DNA of 52,026 nucleotides from an uncultured Collinsella sp. (lineage in GTDB: Bacteria > Actinomycetota > Coriobacteriia > Coriobacteriales > Coriobacteriaceae): NCBI GenBank assembly GCA_900546115.1, contig URBQ01000018.1, forward strand, positions 1 to 52,026, given 5' to 3'. Shown one piece after another: positions 30,891 through 39,890 of the stretch; the stretch's first letter is position 1, and each line of letters begins with the position of its first letter. Position numbers and translations under genes: made by a program. The notes beneath the pieces were generated by a model. That model made no database searches. It was given only the letters and a program-made list of their open reading frames with translations, and was not told where the DNA came from.

Positions 30891-30922
30891 GAGCGCGGCC
30901 CCGCATGTGCAAGGCCGCGCTC
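30891..30922 (-). terminator. terminator of pst-phoU operon
   Basis: Perfect stem GAGCGCGGCC / GGCCGCGCTC with 12-nt loop, tail TTGCG with few Us, 38 nt past the phoU stop and 51 nt before yggS. Confidence 0.6.
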
Positions 30923-30959
30923 ACTTAGGTATTTACAATCTTTCGACGAACGGGATTAC

Positions 30960-31817
30960 TTACTCCTCGTCGTCCTCGTCATCGTCCTCGTCCTCAAGAT
31001 GATCGAGCAGGTAGCGAAGTCCCTCGCTGACCTCGTTAACGGGCACCTTGGCAACGTAGCGCGCATCGACGGCGGGCCTCATGATGACGCCCTCGCCCGA
31101 AGGCACGCGCATGCTCTCGAGCTCGTCCTCGTCCGTGCGGGCGATATCGCCGGCATTCATGCGCTGACCAGTCAGCAGGAAGGTCAGGCGGCAGGCGGCA
31201 TCGATGGAAATCGAGGCGATGCGATCGAGGTAGCGCGAAACCATGATGGCGCGGCGCAGGTCGTCATAGTTGCTGTCGTCGTCCATAAAGTCGCCCGTAT
31301 CCATACGGTTAAAGGTGCGGAAGAACTTCTCGTAGGCGGCGTGCACTGGCTCGTCCTCGACGGCCAAGTTGCAGATGATGGACATGTCGTTGGTGACGAG
31401 CGCAGAAAGCGAAGAGCCCAGCACCTGGTAGACGGCCTCAGCCTCGGCCTCGACCGTGCCGACAAGCTCCTTGGGCAGCGAGATGTCGGCCTTGATCATA
31501 TGACGCGTGGCACGGCAGATCTGACGGACCTTATCGGTCATGCGTTGCAGGTTAAAGTCGACGTAGATGATCGTCTGAAGCAGGCGGAAGTCGGAGGCGA
31601 CCGGTGACTGCGTGGCAATCAGGTTGTAGCAGACGGCCTCCAGGTTGGCGCAGCGTGCGTCAATCGAAAGCGTGCGCTTCTTGGTCTTGGTGGCGAGCTT
31701 GCGGTCGTCGGTCACATAGGCCTTAACGGCATCGTGGAGGGCCAGATCGACGGCCTCGTAGATGCTCAGCATCTCGTGACGGGCCTCGATGAGCTGACGG
31801 GAAAACAGTTTGCGCAT
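30960..31817 (-). CDS. phoU: Phosphate signalling protein PhoU
   Basis: 285-aa PhoU with the usual two three-helix repeats (for example LFSRQLIEARHEMLSIYEAVDLALHDAV and the second-repeat TGDFMDDDSNYDDLRRAIMVSRYLDRIASISIDAA). It restrains Pst and the phosphate two-component system when phosphate is plentiful. At 285 residues it is longer than the usual 215-240; the extra is a C-terminal tail ending in a run of Asp/Glu. The ATG at 31817 follows GGAGTG. Last gene of pstSCAB-phoU. Confidence 0.92.
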   Translation of the reverse strand: MRKLFSRQLIEARHEMLSIYEAVDLALHDAVKAYVTDDRKLATKTKKRTLSIDARCANLEAVCYNLIATQSPVASDFRLLQTIIYVDFNLQRMTDKVRQICRATRHMIKADISLPKELVGTVEAEAEAVYQVLGSSLSALVTNDMSIICNLAVEDEPVHAAYEKFFRTFNRMDTGDFMDDDSNYDDLRRAIMVSRYLDRIASISIDAACRLTFLLTGQRMNAGDIARTDEDELESMRVPSGEGVIMRPAVDARYVAKVPVNEVSEGLRYLLDHLEDEDDDEDDEE

Positions 31818-31909
31818 GGTTCACTCCAATCAGTTGGGTGCGGTCATGCCGCCCGCACAGTGAATACGCACCGGACCAGGTCCGATCGGATTGGGACTAG
31901 TCGCACCGA

Positions 31910-32713
<804 letters not shown>

Positions 32714-32725
32714 GGGACTCCTTAA

Positions 32726-33631
32726 CTAGCGACGCTTGCGCGACAGGAAGCGCGCAAACAGGTTGAAGGCCAGAATGATCACCATCAGCAAGAGCGCGGT
32801 GCCGTAGGCTGCGTTCATGTTGATGCCGTCGTTGGCAAGCAGGTACAGGTGAACGGTCATGGGGCGGCCGGAATCGAGCGGCGAGATAGGTAGATTGATG
32901 GCCTGGCCCATGGTGTAGAGCACCACGGCGGTCTCGCCAATGGCACGGCCGATGGCAAGGACAATGCCCGTGGCAATACGGCCAAAGGCAGAAGGAAGCA
33001 CGATCTTGGAGACAACCTGCCACTTGGTGGCGCCCAGGCCGTACGCGCCCCAACGGATATAGCGCGGAACGGCGCGAATGGCCTCTTCGGTGGTGCGCAT
33101 GACGATGGGAAGCATCAAGAGCGCAAGCGCCAGGGCGGCCGAGACCATCGAAAGGCCCAGACCCATAGCCTCGACAAACAAGGCGTAGCCAAACAGGCCC
33201 ATAACGATGGAGGGCACCGAGGCCAAAGCGTCAGCAGCGTAGCGAATGAGCTCGACGATCTTGCCCTGCTTGGCGTACTCGGCCAGATAGACGGCTGCCA
33301 GCACAGCGATCGGCGTGCAGATAAGCATGGCGAGCGCCGTCACATAGACGGTCGAGACGATCGTGGGCCAAATACCGCCCTCGGCGTTGACGCCCTGGGG
33401 CCAACCGAAGATAAAGTCGAGCGAGATGTGTGGCAGGCCGTTGATGACCACGTAGGCGATGATAGCGACCAGCACCAGCGTGGTGATGTATGCCGCGGCA
33501 CGGAACACGCCAAGCATGATCTTGTTGGACAGGTCCTTGTTGATGCGGCCCTTCTTGCCGTGGGAAAGGGCACGCTTGATGCGCTCGCGCGACGAGGTCG
33601 TATCGACCGTCGTGTCAACGGAATCGGACAT
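32726..33631 (-). CDS. pstA: Phosphate ABC transporter permease PstA
   Basis: 301-aa permease with six membrane segments after a basic, Lys/Arg-rich N-terminal tail of about 40 residues. The coupling-loop motif EEAIRAVPRYIRWGAYGLGATKWQ (about 207-230) contacts PstB. The start ATG at 33631 is 3 nt from the pstC stop, so translation is probably coupled. Pairs with PstC to form the channel. Confidence 0.94.
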   Translation of the reverse strand: MSDSVDTTVDTTSSRERIKRALSHGKKGRINKDLSNKIMLGVFRAAAYITTLVLVAIIAYVVINGLPHISLDFIFGWPQGVNAEGGIWPTIVSTVYVTALAMLICTPIAVLAAVYLAEYAKQGKIVELIRYAADALASVPSIVMGLFGYALFVEAMGLGLSMVSAALALALLMLPIVMRTTEEAIRAVPRYIRWGAYGLGATKWQVVSKIVLPSAFGRIATGIVLAIGRAIGETAVVLYTMGQAINLPISPLDSGRPMTVHLYLLANDGINMNAAYGTALLLMVIILAFNLFARFLSRKRR

Positions 33632-33634
33632 AGC

Positions 33635-34561
33635 CTACCCCCTCTTCTTCTTGGAAACCAGGCGGACGATGCCCACCAGCGTGGCGGAAATGATAAACAG
33701 GACCACGCCCATGCCGAACAGCGCCGAGCGATGCAGACCCGAGGAATAGCTCATGTCGAGCGCAATCTGGCTCGTGAGCGTCGAGATGGGGCTCGCAATG
33801 CTGTCGGGAATAACCGGGGCGTTACCCACGACCATGAGCACGGCCATGGTCTCGCCGATGGCACGGCCCATACCCAGCACGATGGCATCCACGATACCCA
33901 GCTTGGCGGCAGGTAACACGACCTTATAGATAGTCTGCCACTTGGTGGCGCCCATGGCATACGATGCCTCGCGAATGCCCATGGGAATGGAATTGAGAGC
34001 ATCGATGGTAAGCGTCGTGATGGTGGGCACGATCATAATGGCGAGCACGAACCACGCCGTCAGCGCGCCAAAACCAAGACCGCCGGTCAGTTGTGCGATA
34101 AACGGGCGGATGATGATCATGCCAAAGAAGCCATAGATGATAGAAGGGATGCCGGCCAACAGGTCAACGGCAGGGCTGATGAGCTTGCGCACGCGCTTGC
34201 TGGCGATCTCGACCAGATACACGGCCGTGCCCACGCCTAGGGGCACACCCATGGCGAGCGCGCCGACGGTCACCAGACCCGAGCCGGCAAGCAGCGACAC
34301 GATGCCGTAGTGACCCTCAGAGGGCGCCCACGTAAAGCTAAAGAAGTCCGCCAGACCGATGTCGGTAAAGACGGGCAGCGCCGAGTACGTGGTAAAGACA
34401 AAAATCAGGATGACGGTAACAACCGCCAAGAACGCGCAGGCACAGAAGATCCACTGCAGCGCCTTCTCCTTGATATAGGTGCTGCGCGATACGAGCGCCA
34501 GCTCGCGCTTCTTGGGCGCCTGACCATTCTGCTCAGTCTGGGAGTTTTCCTGTGCTTCCAT
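33635..34561 (-). CDS. pstC: Phosphate ABC transporter permease PstC
   Basis: 308-aa permease with six membrane segments. The coupling loop SIPMGIREASYAMGATKWQTIYKVVLP (near 190-216) is the EAA motif. The ATG at 34561 was chosen because AAGGGGAG lies 8 nt upstream; a GTG three codons earlier (34570) would overlap pstS by 8 nt and touch the Shine-Dalgarno. The gap to pstS is then 1 nt. Second gene of the pst operon. Confidence 0.93.
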   Translation of the reverse strand: MEAQENSQTEQNGQAPKKRELALVSRSTYIKEKALQWIFCACAFLAVVTVILIFVFTTYSALPVFTDIGLADFFSFTWAPSEGHYGIVSLLAGSGLVTVGALAMGVPLGVGTAVYLVEIASKRVRKLISPAVDLLAGIPSIIYGFFGMIIIRPFIAQLTGGLGFGALTAWFVLAIMIVPTITTLTIDALNSIPMGIREASYAMGATKWQTIYKVVLPAAKLGIVDAIVLGMGRAIGETMAVLMVVGNAPVIPDSIASPISTLTSQIALDMSYSSGLHRSALFGMGVVLFIISATLVGIVRLVSKKKRG

Positions 34562-34562
34562 G

Positions 34563-35399
34563 CTACTCACTCCCCTTCTCGTCGTTGGTGACGGGGATAA
34601 AGCCCGCCTCGCGAATCTGCTTGTCCATCTTTTCGGACGTCACATAGTCGATGTAATCCTGCGCCTGCTGCGAAGGCGCACCCTTCACAAAGAAGTAAAG
34701 GTCGCGTGAGATGGGATAGCCGCCGCTCGCGACCGTCTTCTCGGACGCCTCAACATGATTGACCGAGACGGCCTTGACCGAGGTCTTGGCGTTGAGGCTA
34801 TCGACGAAGCCCAGCGAAATGTAGCCAATGGCACCGTGCGAACGAGATACCACGTCGCGCACCTGGCCCGTGCCCGAAAGAACGGCCGAGCGGCGATCGA
34901 ACGGGGTGCCGTCCATCACGATGGTGCGGAATGCTTCACGCGTGCCGGATGCCTCGTCTCGGTTGATGACCTGAATCTTCAGGTCCTCGCCACCGACCTC
35001 TTTCCAATTAGTAATCTTGCCGGCATAGATATCGCGGAGCTGCTCGGTCGAGAGGTTATCGACCGGGTTATCGTCGTTCACGATGACCGCGATACCGTCG
35101 TGGGCAATGACGATGGGAGTCAGGCCCAGATCCTGTTCGTCGGCATTGAGTCCACGGGAGGAGCTGGCGATATCGGCCGTGCCAGCGCTGACGGCTTCGA
35201 TGCCAGCGGAAGAGCCCAAACCGGAAACGAGCACGTCGATGCCAGTCTCCTCCTTAAAGCCCTCTGCCGCAATCTCGGCGATAGGAAGGCAGGTCGTGGA
35301 GCCGGCCACGGTAATGGAAGAGGTAGAAGATCCCGAAGAACAGGCGCACAGCGTAAGCGTAAGCACAGCGGCGCTCAGGACCGATACGATCTTTCTCAT
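34563..35399 (-). CDS. pstS: Phosphate-binding lipoprotein PstS
   Basis: 278-aa extracellular phosphate-binding protein. The N-terminus is a lipoprotein signal with lipobox LTLC-A-C near residues 15-20. The phosphate-site residues are in VAGSTTCLPIAE, SGLGSSAGIEAV, SSRGL and RDEASGTREAF. The ATG at 35399 overlaps the pgeF stop in ATGA, with no separate promoter space, so pstS is translated with pgeF or relies on a promoter within pgeF. High-affinity uptake with pstCAB. Confidence 0.94.
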   Translation of the reverse strand: MRKIVSVLSAAVLTLTLCACSSGSSTSSITVAGSTTCLPIAEIAAEGFKEETGIDVLVSGLGSSAGIEAVSAGTADIASSSRGLNADEQDLGLTPIVIAHDGIAVIVNDDNPVDNLSTEQLRDIYAGKITNWKEVGGEDLKIQVINRDEASGTREAFRTIVMDGTPFDRRSAVLSGTGQVRDVVSRSHGAIGYISLGFVDSLNAKTSVKAVSVNHVEASEKTVASGGYPISRDLYFFVKGAPSQQAQDYIDYVTSEKMDKQIREAGFIPVTNDEKGSE

Positions 35400-36196
35400 A
35401 GCATCACGCCAATCGCGGCATGGCGCCCACAGGTGCCGTCCTCGTTACGGTAGGAATAAAAGCGGTCGTTCTGACGCACAGTCGAAAGCTGGGTATCCAC
35501 GATATTATCCGCGTCCACACCGATATCTACCAACGCCTCACGAATGGCGGCAGATAGATCGAGCATGCGAGAAGCGCCCGCATCGATGCACGAAAACTCG
35601 GCGGCAAAGCGGTCCATGAGTTCCTGGGATACCTCATATTCGTCAGCCAAGATATGGGGGCCGATATAGGCGGAAACGTCGCTCGCATCGCAGCCGGCAG
35701 CATCGCAAAGCGCCTGGCACGCCTTGGCAGAAATACGTGCAATCGTGCCCTTCCAACCGGAGTGCACCACGGCAAACCCGCCGGGGGCCACCAGCACCAC
35801 GGGAACGCAGTCGGCAAAGCAGAGCAGCACGGGCACGTCATGGGCCGTACAGACGATGGCATCGCAGCCCTCGGCAATCTGCTCGCGAACAGCCTCAAGA
35901 TCGTCGGCGCCGTTCGAAGTCACCGTAACGATATGGTCACCATGTACCTGATTGGGCACGAGCAGATTATGCTCGCACTCAGTGGCACCCATAGCTTCGA
36001 GCGCTCGACGACGATTTTCTTGAACAGCAAAGGGGTCATCGCCTACATGCGAGCCCAGGTTGAGCGAGGAGTACGCATCTTCAGAAACGCCACCGGTGCG
36101 CTCGGTAAAGGCAAAACGGACATCGGATGTCGCGCCCTCCACCAACGTAACTCCATCATGGTCGACACGCGAAACGTTGTCCGCACGTGCTGCCAT
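35396..36196 (-). CDS. pgeF: Peptidoglycan editing factor PgeF (YfiH, DUF152)
   Basis: 266-aa multicopper-oxidase-like PgeF. In E. coli it removes L-Ser-containing UDP-MurNAc precursors, keeping peptidoglycan correct; earlier names are polyphenol oxidase or laccase domain protein. Markers: FTERTGGVSEDAYSSLNLGSHVGDD, LLVPNQVHGD, LCFADCVPVVLV and VVHSGWKGTIARI with the metal ligands (His/Cys/His). The ATG at 36196 has AGGAGG upstream. It is the first gene after ftsZ and its stop overlaps pstS by 4 nt. Confidence 0.92.
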   Translation of the reverse strand: MAARADNVSRVDHDGVTLVEGATSDVRFAFTERTGGVSEDAYSSLNLGSHVGDDPFAVQENRRRALEAMGATECEHNLLVPNQVHGDHIVTVTSNGADDLEAVREQIAEGCDAIVCTAHDVPVLLCFADCVPVVLVAPGGFAVVHSGWKGTIARISAKACQALCDAAGCDASDVSAYIGPHILADEYEVSQELMDRFAAEFSCIDAGASRMLDLSAAIREALVDIGVDADNIVDTQLSTVRQNDRFYSYRNEDGTCGRHAAIGVML

Positions 36197-36247
36197 ACTA
36201 AAGCCTCCTAATAACACAAGTACCGCGGCGTCGCCGCGCAGTCCGCG

Positions 36248-36321
36248 TTTATACGGCTGTCATACTTCCTTAAAAGGATACCCGCAGCGGTAGGGACCAA
36301 ACGTAAAGGGAACGTAAGGAG
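36248..36321 (-). promoter_or_regulatory. pgeF-pst promoter with 11-bp tandem repeats
   Basis: On the plus strand AACGTAAAGGG (36300-36310) is followed directly by AACGTAAGGAG (36311-36321), 9 of 11 identical, the spacing typical of PhoB/PhoP-type response regulators. On the minus strand a TATAAA -10 (36248-36253) lies about 47 nt downstream, with TTTTAA 16 nt before it. No other promoter is seen before pgeF. Confidence 0.4.
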
Positions 36322-36349
36322 ATTGGAGGCTTTCGTTTACAAACGAGAA

Positions 36350-36384
36350 ACAAAACGGGGTGCATCCAAATGGACACACCCCGT
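36350..36384 (-). terminator. ftsZ terminator
   Basis: Minus-strand ACGGGGTG/CACCCCGT stem with an inner TCCA/TGGA, then TTTTG, 23 nt past the ftsZ stop; separates ftsZ from pgeF. Confidence 0.8.
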
Positions 36385-36406
36385 GCAGGTCGTTGAGAAA
36401 AACGAA

Positions 36407-37561
36407 CTAGAAGCTACCGCGCTTCAGGAAGTCGGGAAGCTCGAACTGGTCGTTGCCAAAGTTGGGCAGCTCGGTACCGCCGACGTTGCGAGTCGGGGCA
36501 GCCTGAGCGGGGCTGGCAGCCGGAGCGGTGCGCTGCGGCTCGGCAGAACCAGCGGCCTTGCTCTGGGACTGCTGAGCAGCGAAGAGCTCATCCTGACGGT
36601 TGACGTTAGAGTCGGAGAAGCCCGTGGCGATAACGGTGATGCGCACCTGGTCGCCCAGGGACTCGTCGACAACCGTACCAAAGATGATGTTGGCCTCGGG
36701 ATCGACAGCGTTGGCGACAACGTCGGCAGCGTCGCTGATCTCCTGGATGCCCAGGTCCTTGGAGCCGGCGATGGAAAGCAGGACGCGCGTGGCGCCATCG
36801 ATGGAGCTCTCGAGCAGCGGGCTGGAAATAGCCTGCTGGGCAGCGTCGACGGCACGGGTGTCCCCAGAAGCGGTACCGATACCCATCATGGCGGTACCGG
36901 CCTGCTTCATGATGGTCTTAACATCGGCGAAGTCCAGGTTGATGATACCGGGGACGGTGATGAGGTCGGTGATGCCCTGGGTGCCCTGGGAAAGGACGCC
37001 ATCGGCGATTGCGAAGGCCTCGAGCATGGTGGTCTTCTTCTCGGCGATGTCGAGCAGCTTGTCGTTAGGGATAACGATCATGGTGTCGACGCAGTCGGAG
37101 AGTGTCTTGATGCCCTCTTCGGCGCTCTTCTTACGCTTGCGGCCCTCAAAGGTAAAGGGCTTGGTCACGACGGCGACGGTCAGCGCGCCGACCTCGTTCA
37201 TCGCGATATCGGCAACGATGGGAGCAGCGCCGGTACCGGTGCCGCCACCCTCGCCGCAGGTGATGAACACCATATCGGCGCCAGCGAGCGCCTCGGCGAT
37301 GTCGTCGCGGGACTCATCGGCAGCCTTACGGCCGACCTCGGGGTTGGCGCCAGCGCCCAGGCCGCGGGTCAGGTCGGTGCCGATGTGCACCTTGATATCG
37401 GCATCAGAGATCGCGAGTGCCTGAGCATCGGTGTTGATGGCAACAAACTCGACGCCGCGGATGCCCTCTTCGATCATTCGATTGACCGCGTTGGTACCGC
37501 CGCCGCCGACGCCGACCACCTTAATGACGGCAAGGTAGTTGTTGATCTCTGTCTCGTGCAT
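36407..37561 (-). CDS. ftsZ: Cell division GTPase FtsZ
   Basis: 384-aa FtsZ, the tubulin-like scaffold of the division ring. VVGVGGGGTNAVNRMI begins the GTPase domain, the tubulin signature is CGEGGGTGTGAAPIVAD near residue 97, and the synergy (T7) loop is NLDFADVKTIM near 200. A Pro/Ala-rich linker leads to the C-terminal peptide ELPDFLKR that binds SepF and other partners. The ATG at 37561 has GGAGGA upstream. The 199 nt before it suggest its own promoter in addition to read-through from ftsQ. Own terminator downstream. Confidence 0.97.
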   Translation of the reverse strand: MHETEINNYLAVIKVVGVGGGGTNAVNRMIEEGIRGVEFVAINTDAQALAISDADIKVHIGTDLTRGLGAGANPEVGRKAADESRDDIAEALAGADMVFITCGEGGGTGTGAAPIVADIAMNEVGALTVAVVTKPFTFEGRKRKKSAEEGIKTLSDCVDTMIVIPNDKLLDIAEKKTTMLEAFAIADGVLSQGTQGITDLITVPGIINLDFADVKTIMKQAGTAMMGIGTASGDTRAVDAAQQAISSPLLESSIDGATRVLLSIAGSKDLGIQEISDAADVVANAVDPEANIIFGTVVDESLGDQVRITVIATGFSDSNVNRQDELFAAQQSQSKAAGSAEPQRTAPAASPAQAAPTRNVGGTELPNFGNDQFELPDFLKRGSF

Positions 37562-37760
37562 GTCGGTCCTCCGAACAAAGGTTATAGCCATAGCATGGGT
37601 TGACCCCTGCGCACATTAACCTTCAAGTTGAAAGTAAATGCAAAGGTAAACCGTATTATGTTTGCACATTATGAACGTATCAGTCAAATAATTGACCGTG
37701 AAAACCAAACAAACCAGATAAACGGCGTGGTATGGCCCCTCAACAAAGCATCAACCAGCG
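37562..37760 (-). promoter_or_regulatory. AT-rich spacer ftsQ-ftsZ, probable ftsZ promoter
   Basis: The most AT-rich stretch of the dcw cluster. Minus strand: TTGCAT, 18 nt, TTAATG is one promoter candidate; TTGACT followed by CATAATAC another. A GTCAA-ATAA-TTGAC dyad (37683-37696) overlaps the latter. No coding region seen. Confidence 0.4.
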
Positions 37761-39017
37761 CTACGAGGTCGGAGCATTCCTAAATGTGTAGTTGCCCGGA
37801 GAGCGCACATTGATATACGTTACGCCCTCTACCTGCGAAAGCAACTTGGTGACTACGCGTTCCTTCTTGGCGATATCGCCCGAATCGCCCAGCGACACCT
37901 CAATGCCGTTATTGAGGTTTGCCGAGATGGCTTCGACCGAAGGCGTGGAAATATCCTTGACTTGTCCCAAGAACTCGCTCGAAAAACCACGCACATAATC
38001 CAGGCCGGCCTTAACGGCTTTGGAGTTCACCGCCTGGCCGGAAACCGGAGCGACATCCGCCGAGACATCAGTCAACAACACCGCGCCATAATGCTTGGCG
38101 AGCGCCAGCGCGGCATCGATTCCGGTCAAGGTATTTGAGCCCTGCCCTGTCGTGATGACGTTGCCCTGGTCGTCCACTTCGACCGACGTCGACAGCGGGG
38201 CGATCCAGGTGTCATCGTCTCCGATAGCCCAGGCAAGGTCGTCGGAGCTGATATACGCAATGGCGATAACTTTACGCTCCGTCGGCGTGATGATAAGCGT
38301 ATGGGGAAACTGGCGCTGGACATCCACGCCCGAAACCCACGGGTTCTGCTTGAGATCCTCGGTAATCTGGTCGGGATCGACGTTAAAAAGCGACGCTCCC
38401 TCGGGCAAGTCGATCAGCTGGATAGCATCGTGCTTCGTCACATGCTCGCTGCCTTGAATCTGAATATCAGTGGCAGTAAACAGTCCAGAGTTGATCACCA
38501 CGATGGCAACGACGACGAGCACGGCCAAGACGGCCAGAACGCCGCCCACGATTTTGCCTTTGCCTGTAACGACAGAAGCGGCGTCTGATGTTTTATTTGC
38601 CATCGCTCCAAGTGAAGATAACGGGTTGAAACCTTTTTTACTCGAAGGCTTCTTGGCGGTAGCCGGCACCGATGTCAGCGAGCGCGGTTTCGATGCGCCC
38701 AGCGTGCGACCTGGACGCGCCGCTTTAGTTCCCGTCGAGGGCTTGGGAGCCGCCATGGGACGGGCAGGCTTGGCGCCCATAACAGGCTTTGACGTCATCG
38801 AGGGACGCGAGGACTTTTTTGCGGCCGGACGATTACCGAGCTGCGAGCCGACGACCGGACGACTGGTCTGTCGAGCATACCCGACAGACTTAGAGTGCGC
38901 GACGGTATTGCGTTGAGGTTTGGCAGGCGCGCCGGAACGCCCTCCGGCGCGGCGGAAGGTGGGTTTCGATGCTCTAGAAGCCGAGGAATTTAACTTCCGG
39001 TCTGAGCTCGATGCCAT
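37761..39017 (-). CDS. ftsQ: Cell division protein FtsQ/DivIB
   Basis: 418-aa bitopic division protein. About 150 residues of basic Ser/Lys/Pro-rich cytoplasmic tail precede one membrane segment (about 156-175). A POTRA domain follows from about 182 (ATDIQIQGSEHVTKHDAIQLIDLPEGASLFNVD, NPWVSGVDVQRQFPHTLIITPTERK) and then the beta domain. The cytoplasmic tail is unusually long. The ATG at 39017 (GGGAGG upstream) lies inside murB, overlapping it by 44 nt. It bridges FtsL/FtsB-type partners to FtsW/FtsI. Confidence 0.9.
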   Translation of the reverse strand: MASSSDRKLNSSASRASKPTFRRAGGRSGAPAKPQRNTVAHSKSVGYARQTSRPVVGSQLGNRPAAKKSSRPSMTSKPVMGAKPARPMAAPKPSTGTKAARPGRTLGASKPRSLTSVPATAKKPSSKKGFNPLSSLGAMANKTSDAASVVTGKGKIVGGVLAVLAVLVVVAIVVINSGLFTATDIQIQGSEHVTKHDAIQLIDLPEGASLFNVDPDQITEDLKQNPWVSGVDVQRQFPHTLIITPTERKVIAIAYISSDDLAWAIGDDDTWIAPLSTSVEVDDQGNVITTGQGSNTLTGIDAALALAKHYGAVLLTDVSADVAPVSGQAVNSKAVKAGLDYVRGFSSEFLGQVKDISTPSVEAISANLNNGIEVSLGDSGDIAKKERVVTKLLSQVEGVTYINVRSPGNYTFRNAPTS

Positions 39018-39885
39018 ACGCCTCCCTCACCTTTCCGTGCACATGTCTAATAACCGCGGCAACGTCATCGGCCGAGGCAGTTCCGTTATTAACGATAAAA
39101 TTAGCGTGAACGGGCGAAACTTCCGCGCCGCCAATCGAAAAACCCTTTAATCCACAATCCTCGATAAGCTTGCCCACACTCGCATCGGGCGGGTTGCGAA
39201 AGACAGACCCGCAGGATGCGCGACCCATGGGCTGCGTACGCTTGCGCCTTGTAAGGTACCGCTCCATGCGCTCGCGAATGTCGGCCTTGGGCGCCGGTTT
39301 AAGCTTGAACACGCACTCGAGGATGATCTCATTGCGGGGAAGGCTACATTCGCGGTAGTCCCAAGTGATCTCGGACCCCGCATAATGCTTGATACCGGAT
39401 GCCGGGTCAAACGTTACGACATCCTCAACCAGCGAGCCAATCCACTCGGTCCGTGTGCCGGCATTCATGGATATCGCACCGCCGACCGAACCAGGAATGC
39501 CAACGGCAAACTCAAGGCCCGAGAGGCTACGCGACAGGGCATCGTTGACCAGGCGCGCAAACATCACGCCCGCACCGACCGTCAGCGTACAACCGTCATC
39601 GGCAACAACCGTGCGCTGAAACTCACGTCCGAGCGAAATGACGGCACCGCGATAACCGCCATCGGCAACCAGCAGATTGGAGCCCTTGCCGATGATGACC
39701 CACGGCACCTGCTCGCGATCGAGCACCGCCACGGCGCGGCGGAGGGCATGATAGCTATGGCACGTCACAAAGAGGTCGGCCTTGCCGCCGATACGATAGC
39801 TCGTATGACGCGCAAGGCGCTCGTCCTCGATCACATCCGTGTCGATCATGCCCGAGAGCGCCATGACGGCGTTAAACAGACCCAT
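38974..39885 (-). CDS. murB: UDP-N-acetylenolpyruvoylglucosamine reductase MurB
   Basis: 303-aa FAD enzyme making UDP-MurNAc. The FAD-binding region HTSYRIGGKADLFV, WVIIGKGSNLLVADGGYRGAVI, and GLEFAVGIPGSVGGAISMNAG are standard; RASCGSVFRNPPD carries the proton-donating Ser and KGFSIGGAEVSPVHANFIVN the C-terminal domain. The ATG at 39885 is 5 nt after the murC stop; the ribosome site is weak, suggesting coupling to murC. Its end overlaps ftsQ by 44 nt. Confidence 0.95.
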   Translation of the reverse strand: MGLFNAVMALSGMIDTDVIEDERLARHTSYRIGGKADLFVTCHSYHALRRAVAVLDREQVPWVIIGKGSNLLVADGGYRGAVISLGREFQRTVVADDGCTLTVGAGVMFARLVNDALSRSLSGLEFAVGIPGSVGGAISMNAGTRTEWIGSLVEDVVTFDPASGIKHYAGSEITWDYRECSLPRNEIILECVFKLKPAPKADIRERMERYLTRRKRTQPMGRASCGSVFRNPPDASVGKLIEDCGLKGFSIGGAEVSPVHANFIVNNGTASADDVAAVIRHVHGKVREAYGIELRPEVKFLGF

Positions 39886-39890
39886 TAGAC

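Noticed and set aside
36256..36271. E. coli-like Pho half-site CTGTCATA on the plus strand
   Set aside because: Only one half-site matches and it is in the wrong orientation for pgeF-pst; the 11-bp tandem repeat is the better candidate.
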